Made by a program: the position numbers and the translations under genes. The notes under the pieces were generated by a model that searched no databases, had not been told where the DNA came from, and saw only the letters and a list, made by a program, of their open reading frames with translations. From positions 1,220,999-1,284,998 of the forward strand of contig JNVV01000003.1 of the NCBI GenBank assembly GCA_000733355.1: a stretch of 64,000 nt of DNA, written 5' to 3'. Origin of the DNA: Falciphora oryzae (taxonomy: Eukaryota; Ascomycota; Sordariomycetes; Magnaporthales; Magnaporthaceae). Every line of letters starts with the position of its first letter. The stretch's first letter is position 1. Shown one piece after another: positions 54,869 to 64,000 of this stretch.

Positions 54869-56406
54869 GGCGTGTGAGAAGGTGGTCTAGCGTAGATTTC
54901 GTTTTGGAGGGAGGAAGAAAAATGCACAGGAAATCGTTGGATCCAAGCTCTATTCAAAGCCTGTGTGGAGCTGCATTGAAATCACTTTTAAATACAAGCA
55001 GCGCTGGCCAGGCGTTGATGATAGGATTGGTTGATCAGGATGGAGCGGGCCATTGCTTTCTGGCCGTCTTTTGAAATCAGCTTAATCCTATGCTAACACC
55101 AAAAAACGAATGGTGTTGCATATAGCCAAGCCATAGCTATCTAATGGGATCCTGTTGGGCTCTAATGGCTTAACGAAAGCCATAAATTTGACAATAAAGG
55201 AATAAAAGCTCCGAGCACCAAAGTATAAAGAAACGTTGCATACAACAAAGAGCGCCCAACTGCTTTGCCTGCTTGCTTACTGCAATGAGAATGAAGGTCA
55301 CCGTCTGATCCAGACGCCAGACTTGAATTTTATGTATGCCATACGATGGGCAGAAGTGACTCTTGAGTGGTGAAGGGGTCTTGGACCTCGAACCCTAGGA
55401 GCTCTCTCTTTCCCGTGGAAGGGGACAGAGGAGACGGCGGATCTTTGGGCGAAGAGCGGGCTAGCCAAGATAACAGATGAGCAGCCCCTGGAAGGGGAGT
55501 TGGTATTCCATGGTGAGACGAGGACGGGACTTTCTCATGGGCTACTAGGGACGGTGCGTCTCTGGGGTGAATTCTGGGGGATAGATCTGATGCCGGAGGG
55601 GGGAGAATAGTTATGGAGAAAGAGGGGGTGCGCATTGTCAGCTTCTCGAGCTGCTGGTGCAGTGGCAGCTTTCTTCACTGTCTCAGGGGACTGGACGGGG
55701 AGTCCCTGTCTGTCTGGGGCCTGCTGAAGGGTGTGTAGACACGCCAAGGGGGTGAATAGCTGGCTTTCGTGGGGAATTCCCTCCGTTCACTTTCATAGCT
55801 GTACCCCACGCTGCCTCTGGGCTGGTGGCGGCCGAGAGAAGCCTCATCTGCCCCGGGAGCTAACAGGGGCCACGGTCAGAATTTTACTACCCCAAACCAG
55901 ACAGTGCCCCCCATAGGCGTGTTTGGAGGTAGAGTTTACGGTTCCCAAGGTGGCTTTATGTTCCCAGAAGGCACACTCATATTCACAGGCCGTTTTGCGC
56001 AACGAGGCCTTGGTGCCTCTGCCTAGTCTAGGTACATGTAAAAGAAACCCTTGGCTCTTCTGCCCGCTCGCCGGTCGGTACCTGGACGGGAAACCATATC
56101 TACCTTTCGTGTAGGGTTCTGCTAGTGTTGGGCGGTGGTGCCGTCTGCCTGTTTACACGCGACTGCTGATAATTCCCAAACGTACCCGACGTATGGGGCC
56201 TGTTTTTTTGTCCAGGAATTTCACCATCGGAGGGGCCGAAACTTCCAGGTTGCCACTTTTTTCCATAGAGCATATGGAAAAGTGACTGCTTCCCGTCCTT
56301 TTGCAAAAGTTCCCGAGGCACTTCCTCAAGCAGGCTACCTCCTAAGGTAAACCACTTTCAACAATGCGCCAGCTTTTAGAATAAGCCATTCCATGAACTA
56401 GGCCAC
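54869..56406. other. intergenic, no gene recognised
   Basis: About 1.5 kb with the promoter of the minus-strand gene. ORFs at 55330-55750 (minus) and 55730-56120 (plus) lack motifs; an old repeat is possible since an LTR copy follows. Confidence 0.4.
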
Positions 56407-56650
56407 TGTTGGTAGGAGTATTTCTCCTGTAGGCGGGGAGATCTCCAAGGATGAACAACGATCGTACGATTTGTAGAAAACGTTTTTCAATTATGCATAA
56501 AGAGAAAAGGAATCTATCTGCCAGAGAGGGACTATGAGGCGCCTTGATATACACGTAATAACTTGCGGAAAGGCCGATTCCCTGCTCCCTTTCTTCGGGT
56601 CCCGCGGGCCCCATGATCTGGGATCGAGGATCCAGTAGTACAAGATCTTC
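56407..56650 (+). mobile_element. LTR copy D, 3' end not resolved
   Basis: Begins TGTTGGTAGGAGTATTTCTCC and matches copies A-C for about 150 bp (GGGGAGATCTCC, then GAAAAGGAATCTATCTGCCAG). After about 56600 the similarity fades, no CCAACA end and no duplicate of the flanking GCCAC could be found. It is truncated, strongly diverged, or the 5' LTR of a decayed longer element. The end coordinate is an estimate. Confidence 0.6.
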
Positions 56651-57071
56651 CTTCTAATAGTTGAGCCAGAACTCGGTCGACGGACGACGACGTCCTTTTG
56701 GCTCGAGAAGCAAGAACGGCGCCTAGTGGTAGTCCTCGAGGGAGGGTGTAGGATGAGCAGTGCGTAGCCGGGAGAGTGTAGAGTGTTCTTTCATGGTACT
56801 GGTGCTTGTTGGCCCTTCGCCGCATCGAGGAGTGTCTCGTAGTGGCTAGAATGGGTTTCCAGCGGCGGCCTGGGGGCGAGATGATCGGAGTCTAAGGAGG
56901 GTCCGTAGTCAGCCAAGATTGTCTGCGCGTGGAGCATTCCTTTGAAGATGCTGCCGACTAAGGCTCTCGCTGATTATGGGCTAGGTGTTCCAGTCCGCGT
57001 CCAGCTTGTCTAATTAATTCTTGTCCACAGCTTAGTCACTACCACGCTTCGACGCGGAGACAGAGAGTTTG

Positions 57072-57350
57072 TTATTCTGCTCCTGCGCCATCTATGCCAC
57101 ATGGTTGAAGAGCTCCAGGAGCTATGTGGGCGAGCATGCCCTCGCAGTTCCTACCGATCATGGAGACGGACCAGCAGACCATAACGAAGGCGAGCCAGAG
57201 CGAGGGCCGGACGCGCTTCATCATCTGTTCATGGGGATCTCTGCCGCGATGTGGAAGGAAAAGAAGATGACCAGGGAGTCGTTGTAGTGCAGGTCCTGCA
57301 GGTTGGCAAGTCGTCGGGAAACGGAACGCGATCAGCGGCATCCAGGCCCC
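57072..57350 (-). pseudogene. relic of an MFS transporter (Dal5-like)
   Basis: On the minus strand two frames together read an MFS fragment: ANLQDLHYNDSLVIFFSFHI then AEIPMN, a frameshift, then MMKRVRPSLWLAFVMVCWS and VSMIGRNCEGMLA. This matches the TM2-TM3 region of allantoate-permease-type transporters (the xLxLNDxxYxxxLxxFFxPYxxxEIPSNxxxKRxxP block). Nothing of the N-terminal or C-terminal parts could be followed. The fragment is broken by at least one frameshift and lies next to LTR copy D. Confidence 0.55.
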
Positions 57351-57446
57351 TGAGCGGTCCCTTCTTGTGCTTGGAGAGGTTACCTCGCACCCGATGTGGT
57401 TTCCGTCCGATGCTCGTCGTGTTTTGCCCGGCCAGACGCCCTGCAA

Positions 57447-58723
57447 GACCTTGATGGTGTCCTAGAGGAAGACAACACGGCGATGTGGTTTTGAGAACTT
57501 CGGTGGCGGCCCAGGAGAGTCTAGGGGGCTAAGAATGTAACGGCAGCGATTCTAGCTCGCACGTTCAGCAATATCGGTTCTTGGAAATGGCGGTAAGGGC
57601 ATAATGGCGGCAATCCGACCTTTTCTTGTGGCCAGCGAAGGGAATGAAGTGCCGAGAGAGAGGGAAAGAGAGAGAGAGTACTCGGCGAGAGAACAAGTGT
57701 CGGGCGGTTAAGGGGTGGTGGCCGAATCTAAGGGCCTCGAACGAGTGGCTAGAGAAGAGACGGGTCTTGCGGGAATCGGGGACGGAGTCGAGGAGGCGAG
57801 ACGCGGCGAGCTTGGGTTGAGGCTGAGCTCGGAGAAGACGGAGATGTGAACATCTTGGATAAACACGAAGACCACCAGCTTGATAGGTCTCTTCCCGTAA
57901 CGTCTTGAGCTTGTCCGGATTTATCCTCGTGTCCTTCACAAATAGGGAGGGCGCTGGAAGCAGCAGCAGTCGAGGCTTGGGGGTGTTTTCATCCAGTCCA
58001 CTGGACTAGGCGGTCTATGTTCTCGGCCGGCGGCTTGCGAACTCGAGACCTTGCTCGAGAGCGAATCTTTGCGTGTGTAATCGACACCTCATGCGCCAGA
58101 TCGAGAAGAAAGGGGCACCTGCTCTTCTTCTCGGCGTCGCTTCCGACGCCGTCTTGGCATCACTGGCAGGGGTGTAGAAATGCGTGTTAGTCCAGGGTGA
58201 GAAGGGGCATGTATGTAGACACTTTTATCTCTTAGCGAAACCCCGTAAAAGACATGCGCGAGCACCTTAGAAGACTTCTTCAGCCACTGACGCTGGGCTT
58301 TCTTTGGCATCTGTGGGACGCGTCGCAGGGCTTGCTTTCTCCGCGCCCCAGGCCCCAGAACGATAACCGAAGCGCGCGGACAGGATACGGGCGTTTTAAA
58401 GCAGAACAGCAACATAGAGGCGCAGAAATGCGCTGCGTCGAATGGCTGAGGAACCGCGAAATGCTGAAGGGAGAGACAGAACCGCAGTTGGCCGTGGAGT
58501 GGCGACTGTTCTCCAAGCACAGGGATCTGGCGGTATACGTCCAGTTACGTAATCCACTGTTCTCCAAAGTTACTCGCGTCTCCATCGGAACTAAGCCCCA
58601 CGAACCACTGGACGCCAAGAAGAGAGCGCTCAAAACGGCCAACCCGCAGAAGCCCGAGACGCAAAAGCACTCCGAATAGCCTCAGTCGTAGCACTCGAGC
58701 ACGACCGCGACGAGCGCCTCACC
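57447..58723. other. intergenic, no gene recognised
   Basis: Purine-rich stretches (57640-57800) and short ORFs without motifs. The last ~100 bp should be promoter and leader of the XAP5 gene. Confidence 0.45.
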
Positions 58724-60128
58724 ATGTCGAACCCGCCGCCGTCCAGGTTCACCGCGGGGAACCAGACCACACACGAGCGCCTCACCACCACCACCGTCGG
58801 CCTCGTCGCGCTCTCCGACTTCCGGAAGCGCCGCGCCGAGGTCCTCGAGCAGCAGGAGCGCGAGGCCCGCGAGAAGAACAAGCAGGCCGCCGCCGCCGCC
58901 CAGACCTCGGACCGCTCGCGCACCGGCACGCCCGCCAACGGCAGCGAGGGCAGCGACGCCGAGCGCCAGCTCAAGAAGAAGAAGGCCAAGCGTGCCAAGG
59001 TCACCAACAAGCTCTCGTTCGCCGCTGATGCCGACGACGACGCCGACGACGACGCCGCGCCGCCGCGGATCCTGAAGAAGGCCCCCGCGAAGCCGCAGCC
59101 CAAGGGTGAGGCCTCCCCGGACGACGGCAGCGAGGCGGCCGGGTCGGAGGACGCGTCCGGGGCCGCCGAGCGCAGCGGCAGGGACGACACGAGCGCCGGC
59201 GAGGCCAAGAGGCCGCCGGCCAAGGGGAAGATGGCGCCCAACGCGTCGGTGGGCGTGATCCCGCGCGCCCTGACCAAGGCCGCGCTGCGCCGCGAGGCCG
59301 CGGAGCGCGAGGCGCTGCGCAAGGAGTTCCTCGCGCTGCAGGCCGCCGTCAAGGCCACCGAGATCGCCATCCCCTTTGTCTTCTACGACGGCACCAACCT
59401 GCCCGGCGGCACCGTCACGGTCAAGAAGGGCGACTTCGTATGGGTCTTCCTCGACAAGAGCCGCAAGGTCGGCGCTAAGCTAGGCGTCGGAGGCGAGAGG
59501 ATCATAAACGCGAGGCGCGATTGGGCCAGAGTCGGTGTGGACGACCTGATGCTGGTGCGAGGGACCATTATTATTCCCCATGTAAGTTGTGAACCCCCCC
59601 TTTTCCTCTTCCTCTTCCTCTTCCTTCCCCCCTTTTTCTCACGCCTTCTACTTCCCTCCACCTTCACATAAACCTTCATCTGGACCCTTGCCTCTGAACA
59701 GGGGCTACCGGTGCAAGACCCAGGCAATCTCTGGCGCATATCAGCGCAGAAACTGATACGTCATCTTACAGCACTACGAGTTTTACTTCTTCATCATGAA
59801 CAAGACACTAGGACCGGGCAACCGCCCGCTCTTCAACTACAGCGTCGAGGCACCACCAAAGAAGGAAGAGGGCGAGGCGGGCAGCGAGACTGGACCTCCA
59901 GCGGGCTTGCTTCGTCGAACCGGAGACCAGGAGCGAGCAGCACAGCTTCAGGCGCTCGAGGGTGCCCAGGACGACCCCAACATGACAAAGGTCGTTGATC
60001 GGCGCTGGTACGAGCGAAACAAGCACATCTACCCGGCCAGCGTCTGGCAGGAGTTCGAGCCCGACAAGGACTACAGCAAGGAGGTCCGCCGCGACCTGGG
60101 AGGCAACACCTTCTTCTACTCGCGCTGA
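58724..60128 (+). CDS. XAP5/FAM50 family protein (spliceosome-associated)
   Basis: Two exons (58724-59581 and 59772-60128, phase 0) give 404 aa. The N-terminal part has TTVGLVALSDFRKRRAEVLE, a charged coiled coil, a KKKKAKRAK basic stretch that could be a nuclear signal, and an acidic region (DADDDADDDAAPP). The C-terminal XAP5 domain reads TEIAIPFVFYDGTNLPGGTV, KKGDFVWVFLDKSRKVG, WARVGVDDLMLVRGTIIIPH, then HYEFYFFIMNKTLGPGNRPL and ends VDRRWYERNKHIYPASVWQE with DLGGNTFFYSR. The splice junction falls inside IIIPH-HYEFYFF, which confirms the model. The human relative FAM50A is found with spliceosomal C complexes; fission yeast has xap5. The protein should be nuclear. The intron (190 bp) holds a TTCCTC repeat. 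Confidence 0.93.
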
Positions 60129-60544
60129 CCTCGTAGCCGCCCTCCTCTCCTCCGATCCGTTCGACCGGCTTGTGTCGAGACTATCTCTGTTTTGAGTCAA
60201 GCCATGCGTGGCTCGTGCAACAAACTTCACCCGGCTATCGTGGCTCGAAGTGTGTCTGTGCCGCGGCTTGACGCCCGCCCCTGTCATATTACTGTCGTAA
60301 GGCTTCCTATACCCAGATTCTGTCCTTGGATCATGTCCCCGGCTCAACTCCAGGATAAATAAAGACACTAGTTCCTCCCATTTCGATGCCTCGCTCGCAT
60401 GTCGGATAGCGGGCTCCTACCATCCGGCTACCATAGATGCACCAGCGTCCCATAAGCGAACCATGGAGGCAGACCCGCTCAGGGTCTTTGGAGGGCCAGC
60501 TCTGCCAGAAGGGATCTCGCTTCTGCACGTCCGCCGGGTCCGCC
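60129..60544. other. intergenic, no gene recognised
   Basis: 3' region of the XAP5 gene. Confidence 0.5.
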
Positions 60545-61153
60545 TTAACGGCTCAGTGACCATACTAAGCACGAGAACCCTGCCAAGAACCACCAGCCCG
60601 GCCAAAACAGCAGCAGAAACACGGCGTTCCCGGCCGGACTCAGTATAGCCGTGCCGATCTCGAACGACAAGCGTCTGTTCCAACTCGATCCCACCTTCGA
60701 GTGGCCCCTATGCCGCGAGCCTCGCCGACACACGGTTGTCCACGAGCAGAGGGCTCTGGTGCTTGCTTTGAACGAGAACCTCGCCAAAGGGGCCGGCGCG
60801 GCCACCAGGGAGACCATAGCGACGTTGATGGCGGTCGAAGCTTCCCACCAGGTCGCCAGGCCCAGCGAAACGAGTGTGATCTGTAGCCCCCGGAGTGCCC
60901 TGATCGTCGGGTAAGGAGCTGTGAGGACGGCCGGTAGCCTCATAGCAACCCTCCAGGCGGCCGGTCCCGAGGCCGAGGCAGAAATGATGGACATGGTTGG
61001 AATCGCGGTGCCGACGTGCGAGCGAGCAGCGCTTGGCATCAACAAGTCTTGGAGGAGGACACTTTGTCCGGGCCTATGAGTAGACAGCAGCTTGGGAGAA
61101 AGGTGTACCGCTGTCTTTTGCGTTTTCTGACCAGACTGCTCGAGACCAGGCAT
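60545..61153 (-). CDS. possible small membrane protein, low confidence
   Basis: An open frame of 202 codons with three or four hydrophobic segments: IRALRGLQITLVSLGLAT, AINVAMVSLVAAPAPLA and AVFLLLFWPGWWFLAGFSCL. The first resembles the opening helix of small fungal four-helix (MARVEL-type) proteins, which often begin with an R-x-L-Q pattern. The N-terminal ~60 residues are polar and may not be coding; an internal Met (MRLPAV, near 60950) is an alternative start. Codon use is less biased than in the sure genes. It may instead be a chance ORF. Confidence 0.3.
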   Translation of the reverse strand: MPGLEQSGQKTQKTAVHLSPKLLSTHRPGQSVLLQDLLMPSAARSHVGTAIPTMSIISASASGPAAWRVAMRLPAVLTAPYPTIRALRGLQITLVSLGLATWWEASTAINVAMVSLVAAPAPLARFSFKASTRALCSWTTVCRRGSRHRGHSKVGSSWNRRLSFEIGTAILSPAGNAVFLLLFWPGWWFLAGFSCLVWSLSR

Positions 61154-64000
61154 AGTTGGGCCCCTTGCAAGATTTTATTCTAGTCAACCCCCGCCCCTTG
61201 GCTCCTGACCTTTCTCCGCTACTATCTGACCTCCAACGCCACCCTTCCCGCTATCGCTATCCCGCCCTGGCCTTGGCCTTCCAGACCGGACTATCCATAG
61301 GAACCTGTATTGTACCAGACCATCAAGACCTCGACCGTTCCCACGTGGCTCGGTCCCTTCAGCTCCTTTGCTCACCACCGGCGACTTCTCCACTCCCTTG
61401 CACCACGTTCGCAATGTCAGCACCGCGTTTCCCCGCTGCCGTTCCAAGCCATCACACAGTCGCGTCGGGTGTTTGCCTCGCGCGGCGGTGCCCCGCGATG
61501 CATTGCCTTCTGCTCCTCCACCAACCCCCCACCCTATACCGGCCTAGAGAAACAGAAGGGTCTTTCTTGGCCCCTGATTGCACCATACGTCACCCGATTG
61601 ACCCGACTCCGCACCAAGGGAGAGGCTCTGCGGTCCTTAAGACGTCGAAGGGGAGAACGTGGCCGACCTCTCCACTTGATTGGCTGGAGTCGCTTCGAGC
61701 CTTGGTCTCGGTCATCCTCGATCCCTGTCCCCATCCCCACCCCAAGTAGCACATACACGCACACCACGGTAAAGACTCTGACTCTATCATCCCTCACCAG
61801 TAAGACTTCTGCTTTCTGCACGTCAGCTACAGCATTCTGTCTAGCTACTCAACATGCCAACGCTGTGGGTCCCCTCCGAATGCCATGGCGATCCGCCGTC
61901 TACAAGGCAGCGCCTTTGGTGCCGGCGTTTGAGTGCCGAAAGATGTACCCACCAGAGCCACCACCAGCTCCACAGCGCAGTGGTTCCCTACTCTCCATTC
62001 TTATCTACTCCCGTCCTGAACCGGTGTCCTCGTCGGTAGTGGGTGTGTGCAGCCGACGCCCCCAACCGCCTCAGCCCAACACCAGCCTCTCTGTCGAGCG
62101 ACAGAGAGGCGACTCGTCAGACGCTGGCAACCATGCGCGCGGCATCCATGGCCAGCACAAAAGCGATCGATCTTTTGGAATCGTGGATGACTCGAAAGGC
62201 CCAGCTACGGCCCGCCTCCGGGGTGACGGTCTGGTCGAGCGAGCTGCTCCGACCCGCGGAGGCCTTTTCCACGGGGAACTGACGGCGTCTGCAATTACAC
62301 GCATCCCCAGCAGCTAATCTGAAAGACATACCTATACATACCTCGGCTCTAAACTAGCCTCAAATTTGTGTTGACATCTGAGAACGTCTGTCTGCCCGAC
62401 CCCGCCCCTTCCCCTGAGCCCTTTTTCCTGGCATCAGATCGCACACAATTCCTGATTCTTGTCATATAGCGGCTGCTGCTGACGTCGGACTATGGTACCA
62501 AAGATCTCAACAGGGAATGCACCATGAACTAGCCATGCATGGCTCTATTGCAGCGAAATAACGTTGTCCGCAACCCATCATGTTCCGAGTGCACTGACCG
62601 GGAGCCCAGTAGATCCCACCGCTATCTCCTGCGGCCACGCAAAGGGCCTGACAGATAATCAGAAGAGGGCATCGATAGTCCGTTTCACCCACAACAAAGC
62701 TCGTTCCGAGCCCGGGGCTGAGCCTAGTAAGCAAGCCTGCAGACACCCTGTTTTCAACACGTCACATCTGTCAAGTCGTACGGCCTAATCCTCGACTCTA
62801 ACCTTCCCGATGTAACCACCGGTCCACACGAACCCAGTTGGATAGCATGGGCACCGTCGAGGCCCTCCGTGAGATCATAACATTTACGCTACCTGCTTCA
62901 TAGATAACCCTAGGCCTACTCGGATCTGTGGGGGGAGCATATTTGCTCACGATGGCTAGTCTAAGATGATAATAATAATTTCGAGTAATTGGTCTAAACG
63001 TCCTCGGCATGGTGACAATACCTGAGATCAATAAACCTTAGGAGATCAACACACTAAAAGCAGGGAGATGAGAAAAGAAGGCTTGCTGACAACTTATTAG
63101 CAAGCTCGTCTAATTCACTGAACTCGAGTTTTCTAGGTCCAAAACCTCTTTGTGTCTTTATCCCTTTGTACATGCTCGAGGCTCCTTAATACGACACATC
63201 ACACTAACGAAAAGAATGATTAAACTCGTAGATGTCAACTGTTCTTATAAAAAGTCTCGGAGTCTCTGGCCTGTCTAGTACAGACGATAGAGATTACCCG
63301 ACTTTAATAGGCAAATACTAACCCGAGGGATGCCTCGTGGTGAAGTATTGCTGAGCAGGAGAGGCACTTGTGGGAAGCCAAATAAAATACTTCGACCCTT
63401 TTTTTCACCCTTTAGAGGTTGCTGCTCAGCCTTTGGCTAAACACCTACCTAATATCTCGGCCTTGTCCTAGATAGAGCGCATAGGCTGCTAGTGATGCCT
63501 CGCTTTACGTGGCCCTCCAGGCCATGCGCCTAGAGATCCAAAGGAAGCACCGGTGGCTCCAAGCAGTGGCCGATTTCCGACTTTAGTTGCTGAAACGCTT
63601 GTCATTCCGAAAAAAACAAGGGCCGGGACCGAGCGAAGAGAGAAATGGAAGCAACGGCCAGCTCCTCTCCAAACAACCTCACAAGAAGTTGCCAGGACAG
63701 AAGACCTGCGCCAAACTCAAGAGATAGAGGGTAATGAAGGCGATGGCCGTGAGGAGACCAGCGCCGTGCGACATGCTATTCGTTTAGGCTCAATGCGGTG
63801 GAAGAATGCAGCAAGGCTCTCTATGCGTCCACACCGGCAACGAGGTAAATTGCTCGCAGGGGAATGCGTGGCTGCTATTGTCGGAATTTACTTCGACGCG
63901 TGAAGCATCACCCCTGGCGGCACGTGAACAACAATGATACCATTTATTAGGTCGTCTAGAAAATAGACAAGGAGGAGAAAAAGGTATGTAAGAGGGTGGC
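61154..64000. other. intergenic to the window end, no gene recognised
   Basis: About 2.8 kb. A plus-strand ORF of 335 codons (61310-62317) is Ser/Pro/Thr-rich and lacks motifs. The part beyond 62340 is AT-richer with short ORFs, one of 116 codons at 63553-63903 with no recognised feature. Confidence 0.4.

Noticed and set aside
55380..55400. GGGTTCGAGG on the minus strand as a tRNA T-arm
   Set aside because: No acceptor stem, D-arm or anticodon arm at the right distances.
61310..62317. 335-codon plus-strand ORF
   Set aside because: Ser/Pro/Thr composition follows base composition; no motif, no domain, no good start context.

Overview
This is a fungal nuclear window, most consistent with a filamentous ascomycete of the class Sordariomycetes. 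The signs are short GT-AG introns of about 50-120 bp, strong GC3 bias in exons, PTH11-type rhodopsin-domain membrane proteins, a GH10 xylanase with a fungal-type CBM1, an Egh16-like secreted protein, and a TauD-type sulfonate dioxygenase. No rRNA, confident tRNA or CRISPR was seen. Two assembly gaps (N at 17695-17857 and 53661-53992) both fall inside predicted introns. Gene models were built by hand by joining exons whose phases agree; nothing was checked against transcripts or databases.

Left part (1-29 kb): a solo LTR; a degenerate repeat; a small Cys/His-rich Lys-tailed protein (2385-3214); an Egh16-like secreted protein (5329-6292); GH10-CBM1 xylanase (7019-8477, minus); two neighbouring PTH11/rhodopsin-type membrane proteins (12392-14082 and 14614-15925); a second solo LTR; a DJ-1/PfpI protein (17488-18540, minus); a secreted tyrosinase (19225-20809, minus); a type-B carboxylesterase with a GPI-type C-terminus (22588-24614, minus); and a secreted protein of unknown function (27045-28981, minus). 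Much of this set is secreted or membrane-bound and fits a plant-biomass or plant-surface lifestyle.

Right part (33-64 kb): a Gly/Gln-repeat secreted protein (33136-34131), a PLAC8 protein (36140-36868, minus), a small conserved protein (41001-41333), a divergent pair of Dal5-type MFS transporter (41812-44129, minus) and TauD dioxygenase (45386-46751, plus) that looks like a sulfonate uptake-and-cleavage module, a DUF4139-type protein (47669-50177, possibly to 50447), a third solo LTR, a fungal protein of unknown function with an activation-domain-like tail (52748-54868, possibly from 52454), a fourth LTR copy beside an MFS relic, and the XAP5/FAM50 spliceosomal homologue (58724-60128). Intergenic stretches of 1-4 kb are common.

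The most interesting signal is shared by four independent genes (14614-15925, 41812-44129, 47669-50447, 52454-54868). Each has otherwise intact exons, splice sites and phases, but contains exactly one in-frame TAG followed by clearly coding sequence in the same frame. No TAA or TGA does this. In the transporter the TAG sits where the family usually has Trp (TGG). Two of the TAGs lie in the loop of a compact predicted hairpin. This pattern is what sexual-stage A-to-I mRNA editing of UAG to UGG, known in Fusarium and Neurospora, would need. Programmed readthrough, point mutation and RIP remain alternatives.
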